Of a DNA stretch of 64,000 nucleotides, positions 45,262-55,321 are shown piece after piece. Source of the DNA: Magicicada septendecula (lineage: Eukaryota; Arthropoda; Insecta; Hemiptera; Cicadidae); the NCBI GenBank assembly GCA_034769895.1, contig CM068369.1, positions 429,933,479-429,997,478 on the forward strand, written 5' to 3'. A program made the translations under genes and the position numbers. Numbering within the stretch: the stretch's first letter is position 1; the number at the start of each line of letters is the position of its first letter. The notes beneath the pieces were generated by a model that saw only the letters and a program-made list of their open reading frames with translations, did no database searches and was not told where the DNA came from.

Positions 45262-45538
45262 TCGGCGGTTCATAGCGACGGACGCATTCTTATGAATATG
45301 GATGGACTCCAGATGCAGGCGAGTGAAGTAACCCCGGACAGAAGACAACACCCGGGCTTCATCAAACATTACCCGGTGATCGTCGTGGGAAAGAGCGTGT
45401 TCAGCAACTTTTAGTGTACAACATTTTTGTTGTAAAACATTACTACAAATAGTAAATATTTTACTTTTTACGGTCATATTTTTATTAAATACTTTTTTAG
45501 AGTTTATAGTGTTTTAAAACCAGTAAGCAACTTTTACC
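45262..45538 (-). pseudogene. Penelope-like polymerase, C-terminal fragment
   Basis: Minus strand: MVKVAEHALSHDDHRVMF, ARVLSSVRGYFTRL, ESIHIHKNASVAMNRR. This is the region after the GIY-YIG domain typical of PLE proteins (xVAEHA...H.I.F...R...E.I.I...NR). The frame is cut at MNRR by the J1b target site and continues at 38064-37985. A 112-bp repeat at 45414-45525 interrupts it near KVAEH. Upstream it is truncated and fused to an inverted pLTR fragment (45539-45657). The RT core is absent, so it is dead. Confidence 0.7.
45414..45525. repeat. 112-bp interspersed element with 11-bp target duplication
   Basis: It is flanked by AGCAACTTTTA at 45403-45413 and 45526-45536, and interrupts the PLE coding fragment. 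It starts near GTGTACAACATTTTTGTTG (with a CAACA/TGTTG inverted repeat) and ends AAAACCAGTA. A ~95% similar copy is at 47559-47663. It has no tRNA-like boxes, so it may be a tiny MITE or SINE-like piece. Confidence 0.75.
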
Positions 45539-45657
45539 ATTTCGAACACTTTTTGCTACTGAAGATGGCCACCGGTGGTGTGGCCGAAACGTCTAGCTGT
45601 AGAAGATCAAGCATTCGACCACGGCCTTTCAGCCCGGAAGTTTTAGATAATTATAAT
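45539..45657 (+). repeat. Inverted pLTR fragment of the Penelope element
   Basis: Reverse complement of 37736-37853 with only a few differences (for example CTGTAGAAGATC versus CTGTAGTAGATC). Penelope-like insertions commonly carry an inverted pLTR piece at the truncated 5' side. It includes a hammerhead. Confidence 0.8.
45555..45597 (+). ncRNA. Hammerhead ribozyme (Penelope type), inverted copy
   Basis: GCTA, CTGAAGA, stem II GGCCAC...GTGGCC, GAAAC, GTC, TAGC: identical to the copy at 37796-37838 on the other strand. Predicted cut after C45593. Both inverted copies keep the whole core. Confidence 0.72.
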
Positions 45658-46342
45658 GACACGGGGCGTGAAAGCCTACGTACTAAAAAAAAAAAAAGAG
45701 TTATGAAACTTGAAGTGTTAAATGCAGGAATATCCGATTAAAAATAAATTGACCATAGTATTCGTAACACGAAACTTGTATATATGAAACCTATTTCTCA
45801 GGACAGGATGAATCTATATCCGTTGAATGGACTTAATGTTTTATTTTCAGACGTTTTCTATCAGTATAATATGATACACCAAGTATGTGTAAGCTGTGTC
45901 CGTAGAATATTACTGTAGTTTTTGCCAGCAGATAACTTTCAGAATTAAAGCTTCATTTTGACATTTGTGACGTGTTTCTACTAATCGAACTTTACGTTTT
46001 GTCTAGAGAAATTTATTTGCTTTTGTAATCTGAACATTGGGTAGTGAGTCATCTTATTTTGTCTAAACCTAAGTTACCATACTACTAGCATTGTAATCAT
46101 CAATCAAGCAGACAACGAGGGGTGACTTAAAATACGCGTTAAGTGGTGGTTTATAGATGCCTGGATATCGTTGCTGCAGTCCTAGCGATCAATAAATGTG
46201 TTTACCGACACGTCCTGGTAACATATGTATTTACCGAAATAAAACATAAGTTTAGCTAACGGTATTTTTAAATATAACGATTTGTGGACGTTCTTTGAAT
46301 ATAAAATATACTTCGAATTACATCACCGTCGTCGTCGTAGCT
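45658..46342. other. AT-rich intergenic DNA, nothing recognised
   Basis: Contains an A12 run at 45688-45699 and no coding feature. Confidence 0.45.
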
Positions 46343-46372
46343 GCCACCACCACCACCACCACCACCACCACC

Positions 46373-46406
<34 letters not shown>

Positions 46407-46416
46407 TCATCATCAT
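46343..46416. repeat. (CCA)n(TCA)n trinucleotide tract
   Basis: About 15 CCA followed by about 9 TCA, giving poly-His or poly-Gly/Asp in spurious ORFs. Confidence 0.95.
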
Positions 46417-46729
46417 GTTCTATATATTGGTAGGTCCCGTACACTATTGTTGTCTCTAGTTGTTCCTGTCCAAGACTGTTCACTAGTTCTCGTATTACTT
46501 TTTTGTTATCATCTTTCTCATCTCCTTTCCTATTCCACCGTGCCTTCAAAAACAGTTGTTAATTTACCTTTTCCTTTTATCACATGTTATATCTAGTTTC
46601 TATTTCTCTTCAGGAATGTATTTAAAAGACTGTATTCTTTTCCTCCGATCAGAACCTCCTCTTTCTTATATCATCGACCCATGTTATTCTCCGTTTATCT
46701 CCATATCCGCATACTGACTCCACTCCTAT

Positions 46730-46850
46730 TCCTCTCTCTCGTCCTCACAGTCCATGTTTCACAGCCATATAACAGAACGCTTCGCACACAGCACTTCAGA
46801 GTCTCTTTATTATTTCCACACACCTGTTCATGTCTAATCAAACAATTTGG
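46730..46850 (-). pseudogene. Non-LTR RT C-terminal relic 1
   Basis: The minus strand gives CCVRSVLLYGCETWTVR, the V-LYG-ETWT motif found after the RT domain of many animal LINE proteins. The surroundings are too decayed to place in a clade. Confidence 0.5.
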
Positions 46851-47279
46851 CGCCTATAATCGGGAAAATAACAACTACGTGGAATCAGAGAGGTATTGGC
46901 GAGGTCAAAAGAACGACGAGTATCGGGAAAGCTACGAGGTTTCAGACGTAAAAAATAATACGATCGGAGTCGAATAAAATAGGGTACGACTCAAGCAGCT
47001 TGTTACAAATTGACGCAACCAACGTGTGAATAGATTAAAACACACACACACGAAGGAAGCTTGTTGTTATAAATTGACGTCAACAACTTGGGGCTTAATA
47101 CGAATAACAACAGAGAAAAGGGGGGTTGTCATAACGTTTACGTTGTCTAATGTAGTGCCCCATCATCAGCGTTTCTTCCTGACGATATTTTTCCGTAACC
47201 TTCGTCTTTAAAGTAAATCTAGTAATTTAAATACCTCATAATTGTTTACTCCATTAATTCACGAGATCTACTGCACTCT

Positions 47280-47510
47280 CCTCCAGCACTATGTCTCAAA
47301 GGCCTCTTTCGTTTTTTGCCCCATTTCCTCAATATCCATGTTTCAGATCCATACAGAACTACATTCATAAGAATAAGATTTGTTATGGTCTTGGATCAAA
47401 ATTTCCTTAGCTTGCATATTTTCAAATATGCTGCTGCAGAATACGCTATTCTTATTAAAGCTTTCTTTAATAAAGGCAATTGTGGATTTAATCTCTAGTT
47501 CCTTCCTCTT
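47280..47510 (-). pseudogene. Non-LTR RT C-terminal relic 2
   Basis: The minus strand gives LEIKSTIAFIKESFNKN, then after a frame change VLYGSETWILRKWGKK. This is the same family motif order (EIK.RIA.AK.AF ... LYGSETW.L) as in LINE C-termini, in two frames. A second, independent relic of the domain also seen at 46730-46850. Confidence 0.55.
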
Positions 47511-47558
47511 CTGTCATATCTATTCAAACAATATTTAACTTATTATTATTATTATGAC

Positions 47559-47663
47559 CATTTTTGTTGTAAAACATTACTACAAATAGTAAATATTTTA
47601 CTTTTTACAGTCATATTTTTATTAAATACTTTTTTAGAGTTTATAAAGTTTTAAAACCAGTAA
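47559..47663. repeat. Second copy of the 112-bp interspersed repeat
   Basis: CATTTTTGTTGTAAAACATT... to AAAACCAGTAA, direct orientation relative to 45414-45525, with few mismatches (TTTACAGTC for TTTACGGTC). No clear target duplication here. Confidence 0.8.
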
Positions 47664-50113
47664 ATTAATTTCATTAATAACAAAAGAAGTTAGACAACCT
47701 AAACACCTAAGACTAACTCGGATTTTAATTCTTGTAATTTCAGAACAGAAAAATTAATTGCAAGAATGTACAGACTTGTAGAGCATAATTATACATAGTG
47801 ACATATACTAAAATAGGAAACATGAAAGAAACTACAAAAAATTACATGAGCAGAGCAATCAAAGAATATTTTAAAATGTATCTTACAGAATTAAAAAATT
47901 TATTAATGGTCTTTTTAATTTATAGATATTTCTGTATATGTCTGGAGTGACGATGTGTTTCTTCTTGAAGCGGAGTAAGGAAAAAGAGAATCTTGCATCT
48001 AATCTTAGACATATCAGTAAGCATGCAAATTGTGCTAGAATTGCGTTGTTTGGGCTGTCCGTAAGATTCCTTTCATGAATACCTCACGGTGGTCTTCGAG
48101 TTTCTCTGAGTATTCTTAAGGATGAAACCTCTGACAGTTCAGAAGAAGTACTCACAGACTGAGAATAATATATGTTTGTCCATGCTGCGACTGTAGATTA
48201 ATGTATGAGGTAGTTATTATGTAACTTAATATTAAATAAAAATTGTAGTACACAATGTGTGACCTCAGAAATAATAAGTCACTTCTACAGTGGTTACGAA
48301 TAGGATTTTTACCTGTTTAGTATTCAAAAATTGTGATGGATTCCCACAAACACACTGACATACACAGAACCGTGCGCGCGCGCTCTCTTTCAAACTGTAC
48401 ATCCAAGCTACTCTTAATTGCACTAAAAGGATATAAAAATCCAAAAATACGTTAATAAAAAGTTACGTATAGCTAGTAAAACAATCCATGATATTTTAAC
48501 AAAAAAGAATTTATATAAATAAAGGTGGGATCTGTAAGTGACTGTACTTTTAAACATTTGTTATGAAGAAAATTCTTTATAAACGAATAGAGACCTGTTT
48601 AGGGAAAGGGTCACTAGCCTAATAATTTTACCCTTACCACTCGTAAAAGTTTCTGAGTGTTACGCCACGCAACATTTATTTGATGACGTAAACGGCCTCA
48701 AATTTTTTACCTTATTTTTCTGTGTGCTACGGGTCGGAATTTGTAAGTATTGCGACATGTGATGTCATTTCATTATATTTTATTTGCAGCTCCCGAAGAG
48801 AGTACTTGGTTACTAAATTGTAGATAAAAATAAATAAACGTTTACCATTTAGGATGTACAATGCTTGCCAAAGCAGAAACACAACGAGCATTGATATAAC
48901 ATAATGGTTCCGACAAAATAACCGTGCTGATAATGACTAATCCTTCTTTTCTCTCTTGATTGACGTAGGTAATGAAAATTGTACACATTATACCACATGT
49001 CTGTATATGACACGTCTACAACTATATGTAAATAGCTATGGTAACTAGCGTATATAATGACAGTGGCTACTTCTGTTTATATTGATGAGCCAAGGCTTAA
49101 AAAAAACCGCAATGTAGAAATGTAAAGAATTATTAAACAAGATGTTAAGATGATTATACACGAATAAAGTTATACATTTACACTATTTGCGCTGTGCACA
49201 ACCAAGACAACAAATTCTTAAAAATACGTGTTTAAGGCCATTATGTGTGCGTCTATGTAAGCCTAGTGATATTGGAATTTGTAAAACTTTGGGGTGACGG
49301 TTTTTACTCATTCAGTAGCTTTCTAGGTATTTGGTTACTGACCGCTACCACCTTACCATAGAGTGGTCAGTAACTAACTGTTTTCTGCTGTACTCGTTCA
49401 AACAACGAGAGCCCTATTTTCTCTACTTTACTGTATAGTTTTTATTTTTTGTACTTTTCACTGACTTACAATTGACAAAATGAGTGAGAAGTCACTGCTT
49501 TTTCGTCCTGCTTTATCTAACTGTTGAGAAAAAATAAACATAGGAAATTGTTTTTCTGTCAGAGAGTTGTTCCATTGTGTTCTACGCATAATATCAAATT
49601 TTTATCTATTAGTATTTAATCTTTAAGAAGTTATATTTTTGTAAACGTGTGGTAATTCAGGAACGGGTACAATTTAAGAAATACTTTTTAAAGAAATAGG
49701 CCTACTTTAAAATAATTTTTTACAAGAAATTATATTAATGTCTATTAATACACTAAAAATGTATTAAGGGTATCTACCTAATTTATGTACCGGCATATTA
49801 ATATTTAAACTGTTATTTAGGAGAAATTTAAAGTAGCTTCGCGTCTGCTAGTACAGTCAGGTTGCACTGAGACAATTTTATACAAACTTCAGATGGTGAT
49901 GACCTGGATTATGCAGTTTATGAGTTCAGATGCGATTCGAAAGTATGTCGAGTCCCGAGCTCCTGCCTCGTGGTCCTATTCCTGACTTGCTCTACAAAGG
50001 TTTGTTGCGGTAAATCATTTTTGCACTACCGACGTGTATATAGAGCGTTCCGGGAGGAAAGGGAAACATTTCAGCAGTTGATTCTAGAGTTAAACATAGG
50101 AAAAACATTATAT
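47664..50113. other. AT-rich intergenic DNA, nothing firm
   Basis: No ORF of note. A short (GC)n run occurs near 48375-48384, and a Helitron-end-like GCTTCGCGTCTGCTAGT near 49836 lacks a proper hairpin. Confidence 0.4.
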
Positions 50114-50667
50114 TGTTACGACATCACAGAACAATCTACGTGTTTGTCGAATGTGCCAGAAGAATCTCGATGTAACGCGTGTGGCGTACGTGCTTGTCGA
50201 CGCATTTTCGAGAGGCTTCTCGAAGGCGCCAGGCGCGCGGACTGTGTCAAGGCCGCAGTTAATTACGTAGTTCACACGACCGCTAAGAAGCAATTAGGAA
50301 CATTCTGGTCACTGAGCGCAGGTATAAATACATGGTGGCAACGGCCTTAAGTTCAGTAGAGCAGCGATATATTTTCAGTGCGGTTCGAGAGTTAATATCG
50401 GGCGAGATTACTGTGTAAGTTCAAGTGGTTATTAGTGAAGTGTTGCGTTTTATAATCGGGCGGTATAATTGTAATACAATTGTGTTTAACATTAGTGACA
50501 TTTTATTGCGTGTGAACAATTTTATTTGATTTGTTGTAGTAGACTGTGTTGTTAATTACGAACTGTTTAACTGTAAAAATTATAGCTGGTGATTAGTGAC
50601 TTAATTGGTGTCTTGTATTTTGTTGTTTTCCACTGTACCTACGACGATCAAGTAGACCGTCGTAACA
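50114..50667 (+). mobile_element. Solo LTR with core promoter
   Basis: A 554-bp segment starting TGTTACGAC and ending GTCGTAACA, perfect 9-bp terminal inverted repeats with TG...CA ends. Inside, TATAAATA (50321-50328) is followed about 30 bp later by TTCAGTAGAG (initiator TCAGT at 50353), giving U3 of ~240 bp. Flanks read ATAT before and ATAC after, a one-mismatch 4-bp target duplication. No internal retroelement sequence adjoins, hence a solo LTR. Orientation is set by the promoter. Ends are direct observations; element class is inferred. Confidence 0.62.
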
Positions 50668-51850
50668 ATACAAACATAGGTCAGGAAATTCTTTGTTTTC
50701 AAATTATGGCCAGGTAAAAATTTCATCTATACCTATTTCTATTCCGAAGGAGTAATAATGCAATATGAAAATTCCTGGATTCCTGGATTTCGTATAGGGC
50801 AAAATGATTGGTTTCGTATGTTGTTTGTTATGAGATATTAAAGGAAAAGGTCCAAGCGTTCTATCTTCAGTGTTTTGCAAGAAAATTGCTGAAAAATATA
50901 ACAAATTTGCGTTTAGAACAATTTTTTAGGTCCAGCGTACAACTGTTTTGTACAATTTTTAGTAAACATCAAAAACTTTGAAGTTAGATCTGTATGAAAT
51001 TTTATTCTGAAAAAATTGACTAGAATAATATCAAATAAGATTGAACTCAAGTTTGAGAAATTCAACATGGATTAAAAATTGTTACGTGTCTAAATACAAA
51101 ATAGAAAATAGAAAATATCAGCAATTTTATTTACAAAACAGCTAAAAGTTATTAAAATTTTTACTTAAATTTATTTCTTAGTTTAGCAAATATTTATTCC
51201 GCAAGGTGAAGATAATTTTAATATGAAAGTGCAATGAAGTACAACGTGAAGGTACTTTTGCCGTGCAGTGCGATGTTTTCGTATGAAGGGCCAATTATCT
51301 ATTCATCTTTTGTAACATAGCACACATTGAATTAAAATCTATGCTGAACCACATAGATTTGAATCCACAGTAGCTTGTTCATTATAATCTACAATTTAAT
51401 CTTGATCTGTAAGAATTTAGTTTTTTTAAATTATGCTTATTCGTGTTTAAAATTAAATTAAATTTGTGCTTGTATGAACTAAAATTCCATTGTCTTTTAA
51501 AAATATCTCTCTTTTTCATGCATTCCTGTTATTCTGATACAGAATAGTGTATACAGATTTTTAAATGAAAGTGCAAAAGCTACAGTTGAAGAATAACGAC
51601 TTAGTTATTCTACATGCACAGTAAGGCACTCTTCTAGGCTGTAAGGCGCTTTACAGCGATCTTACCAATTTAGGTCAAAATGGTACTCTTCCTTGGAGTC
51701 GTATTTCATCTGAACGATAATATAAACATGAAGATGAAGTTGTAAGTATTCTTCAATCAGTTGAACCACTAAACGTTTTCAGTAATTTTTTTTTTCAGTG
51801 AAGAGTTACTGAGGATCGGTAAAAAATAACACAATTTTCAACTTATTTGT
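50668..51850. other. AT-rich intergenic DNA with one dispersed repeat
   Basis: 50840-50905 is about 80% similar, inverted, to 53455-53525 (shared AACAAATTTG, GCAAAAxACTxAAGA and GGACC). No gene recognised. Confidence 0.4.
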
Positions 51851-51888
51851 GTCGACGTTTCGACAATGTTTATTGCCATCATTAGGAC
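51851..51888 (-). ncRNA. Decayed hammerhead-like motif
   Basis: Minus strand: stem I GTC, CTAATGA, stem II GGCAAT...ATTGTC, GAAAC, GTC, GAC. The layout matches the other hammerheads, but core G5 is A (CUAAUGA), which should abolish cleavage. Confidence 0.45.
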
Positions 51889-52584
51889 CTGTGTATGAAT
51901 ACAAAAGAAATGTCAGACACAACAGAACAATTATTTGGGTGAATGTGTTCGTGTATGTGAGTGTGTGCGCGTGTGTGTGTGCGTACACGCGTATGCGTGG
52001 ATATGAATGTATCATTGTATATGTGAAGGAGTTGAGATAATTTTTTTACATCTTCAAGTGTTTTTTTTTTAAGCAAACGAGAAAATTATAATATCACAGA
52101 ACTTAATTTATACACTATTACAATTTAAATTGCTGTATGTAATGATATTTTTAATTAATTATAAAAGCAATAATTGAAAAATTATTTTTAGTAATAAAAA
52201 ATAATCAGTTTTAGCAGTTCTACTAAAAGTTTATAAAGAATTTCTACATAACAAACTATCTAGTATGACGAACACTAAATTTTCATGATATCTAATGTAA
52301 TGTGAGGCGAGTGCAGTACCTTTGAATAGGACGTTGTGCTGTGCATCGCTCGAAGTTGTGACACTTGCGCGAATAAATTTTGTTAAGAGAAACAATGTTT
52401 CTAGGAAATTCGTAGTGATTCAAGAAAGTGTAGTATGATATTAAGCGGTTACGTTTGCACAGAAGCCAACGATGAGTTTTAAAACAGTTTCGTGGGCAAC
52501 CTGCCTACATAAGCCCAACGATATGTCCTGTATTTCAGACAAACTAACCTTTTTCAATCCTCCTTACGATTTCTTTTTTATATT

Positions 52585-52622
52585 GATGACACACTTCGAA
52601 ATATACGCTTCATCATCAGATC
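52585..52622 (-). ncRNA. Hammerhead-like motif with altered GAAA box
   Basis: Minus strand: GAT, CTGATGA, weak stem II, CGAAGTGTGTC, ATC. The first core box is intact; the second is GAAG, and stem III would use G-U pairs. Outer arms CCTCC(T)TACGA at about 52559 and TCGTAGGAGG at about 52635 pair, so the unit is a fold-back like 10787-11015. Confidence 0.4.
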
Positions 52623-53559
52623 TTAAAATATTTCTCGTAGGAGGTCGTCATCGGTTAAAAATCCAGTAGCATTTGCAACCGTCAGTAGATGCCCACCTAT
52701 TCACTACACACCTTTCTCCACTGTTTAGTCTTACAATCCTCGCCTTAGTAAAATTTAATTATTAAAATTTAAACTGATAACACAGGCCTTTACACTAGAA
52801 TATTGGCAGATGAAAACAACCATAGAATAGAATCTACAAACACATTTGTGAAAAAATCAGTATCACCCTTGTTCAGCCAATAAGATTCGAACTTTCCCTA
52901 TATATTAATAAATAGGACTGGAAGAATTAAGTAGACAAGGTTCTCGTTTATTTGGTGTATACCTGTGTGTTGTGTGCGTGTTCGCGAATTACTGATTACG
53001 GATGAAGCAACTATTACTTGTAAGAACCTGAAATTCTTACTGATGTTGCAATGGACTGAAATTATCAGCGGGGATTTCCAGTCAATATGTTGTCACTATA
53101 TAGGCCTAATTGGGGAACGGAACCAGTTATTTGTCTTCCTCTTACAAAAACATCGGACTATACGGTAAAGATACTTAGAATTTTACAAAATAAAATTTTC
53201 CTCGTCTAAAAAAATAAAATTAAAATTAAAATGTTTTGTAATACATCTGTTTTGAATTCGTTTCAGAGACGTTTCTTTTACGTCGTTACTTAACAAAAGT
53301 CAAATTTCTTAAACTTTTGTTTGGTTTTCATTGACTTTAGTCACAACATTATTTTTTGAATAAATTTGCCTACAAATTTGACTACAACATTTTTATTGTC
53401 TACTAGTATTTTAACAAACCGCTACTAGTATTGTACGCTAAATCTAAAAATTGTGTTTTTGAACTCAAATTTGTTATGTTTTTTAGCAATTTTGTTGCAA
53501 AATACTAAAGACAGAACTCTGGACCCCTTTTCTTTCTGTCTGTCTTTCTTTCTTTCTTT
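52623..53559. other. AT-rich intergenic DNA, nothing recognised
   Basis: No ORF above 67 codons. 53455-53525 is the partner of the dispersed repeat at 50840-50905. Confidence 0.4.
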
Positions 53560-53566
53560 CACCACC

Positions 53567-53597
<31 letters not shown>

Positions 53598-53670
53598 GCA
53601 GCAGCAGCGTCGTCGTCGTCGTCATTATCATCATCATCATCATCATCATTGTCGTCGTCGTCATCGTCAT
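53560..53670. repeat. Compound trinucleotide tract (CAC)(CAT)(CAG)(CGT)(CAT)(CGT)
   Basis: Six successive blocks of related triplets in phase for about 110 bp. Long Asp, Ser or Met readings across it are artefacts. Confidence 0.95.
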
Positions 53671-55321
53671 TCTGAACCTCATGAAATAAGTCAAACGTCG
53701 GTTCCGGACTCATAAAAACTGAGCTGACTACTGCTACTCTCGACGTCGTGCACTGCTTTTTCCAAACGATGAGCTCGTAGGGAAGGGTGCTTGGAAATTT
53801 TGATATCTTTACGGCTCAAATCTATATACATCGGAAAACTTCCTCATGCAATAAACAGATTTTTTCTAATTTCTGGCTTTTTTGTAAATTACGTAAGTTA
53901 GAAATTTAGTAAACGTTTTTGTTACAAGACAAAGAAAAAATATTATATGAACGTCAATTTGTTACAAACGTATTTTTCAATGTGCATGTGTAGTAACAAT
54001 ACTACCAAATTTTGTACAATTTAAGCACTTGAGTGGTCGGAACATCGTTCGTTGCTGTGACGACAGAGAAGTAATGACACCTGTATAAGGTGAGCAGGGA
54101 CAGACCTTCCAAAGCAATATACATGTCGCGAGCGAATTAAACCAACGGTTTCAGAGCGTGACTGCCTTGTGGAAACAAAATTACCTTTCGCAGTAATCTT
54201 ATTCGGCAACAAGCTTACAGGACACATGTTTTGTTTACAGTAGAACATGGAACGACCCTGATGTTGTTATTTTTAAATATTATAAAAATGTTGCTGTATA
54301 AACTACAGTTTAAAGAAAAATATGACAATTTAGGAGTTATCAGAGACCCTCGCTGTGTGGGTTTTACAGTTGTTGTGTAACTATTTGGTACAATATGTTT
54401 TTATTTCTTTACAACGATAAATTTATCTGACAGTATCTCTCTCTATCTATTTTTTTTCTCCCTTTTTTACCATTACGGTAGGTCACCGATTACCTAACTT
54501 TCAAAACAAACTGTTATTATGTTTTCTTGTGTGAAAAAAGTATCTAATTTTAATTTTTCAAATCGGTTTTGAAAAGCGAAAGATTTTATAGCCCATTATT
54601 AGTATTAGTTAAATACGATGATGTTCTAAACTAGTTCACAAACTGAGACTGAAGTTTCAGTTGCTTAGATTATGGTCAAAATTGATTATGGCCATGGTCA
54701 AGATTGATTAGATTATGGTCGAGTTCATAATTATGTTAAATTAGAAAACATTTAGTATTTGCGTATTAAGATTGGCAATTAAATAACCAAAACAATTAAA
54801 CTATTGAGCTGAGTAGAGTAAATGAACCCAGAAAACTGTGACTAGTATGAAATGGGTTAATACGTTATTCATAACAAGTACGTACATTTTATTTAATTAA
54901 ATGTATATCATACATCTAATATACAGTAACAGTTTATGTTTGTAAAGAAATTTTTAAGTACGGTGTTTTGATGGTTTAGTAAGGTATCTTTGCAAAATTG
55001 AAAATTTAAGATACAATGATAATCTTTATATGCTTATTAGGAATTTTTACATCTGTCCATCATTGATAGGGAAATGTGTTTCTTAGAATAATTATTCATA
55101 AGTTAGAAGACAGATATGGAAGGTGAATGACGTGTGATACAAACGTATTATATGCGAGGTTTAGATACATATGTATGTTATTTTTCTACATAGTCAAGAT
55201 CCATATATAGAGGCATTTGTTATGTCGTGGCATCAGGTTTTGCAGTACCTTGTTGATAAACGCCGCAGTTAGATTACCGAGATACTAATTAGGACCGTCA
55301 GTGTGATCTTCTCATTGGTTT
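53671..55321. other. AT-rich intergenic DNA, nothing recognised
   Basis: No domain-bearing ORF and no element ends found. Confidence 0.45.

Noticed and set aside
46282..46596. His-rich and Gly/Asp-rich ORFs
   Set aside because: Translation of the (CCA)(TCA) tract.
47120..47170. Hammerhead-like CTGATGA ... TAAACGTTATGAC on the minus strand
   Set aside because: The second box is TAAAC rather than GAAAC and stem II does not form.
49820..49850. Helitron 3' end-like GCTTCGCGTCTGCTAGT
   Set aside because: No hairpin with adequate stem and no matching 5' end.
49970..50350. 126-codon plus-strand ORF
   Set aside because: It crosses the 5' end of the solo LTR and its TATA box; no recognisable domain.
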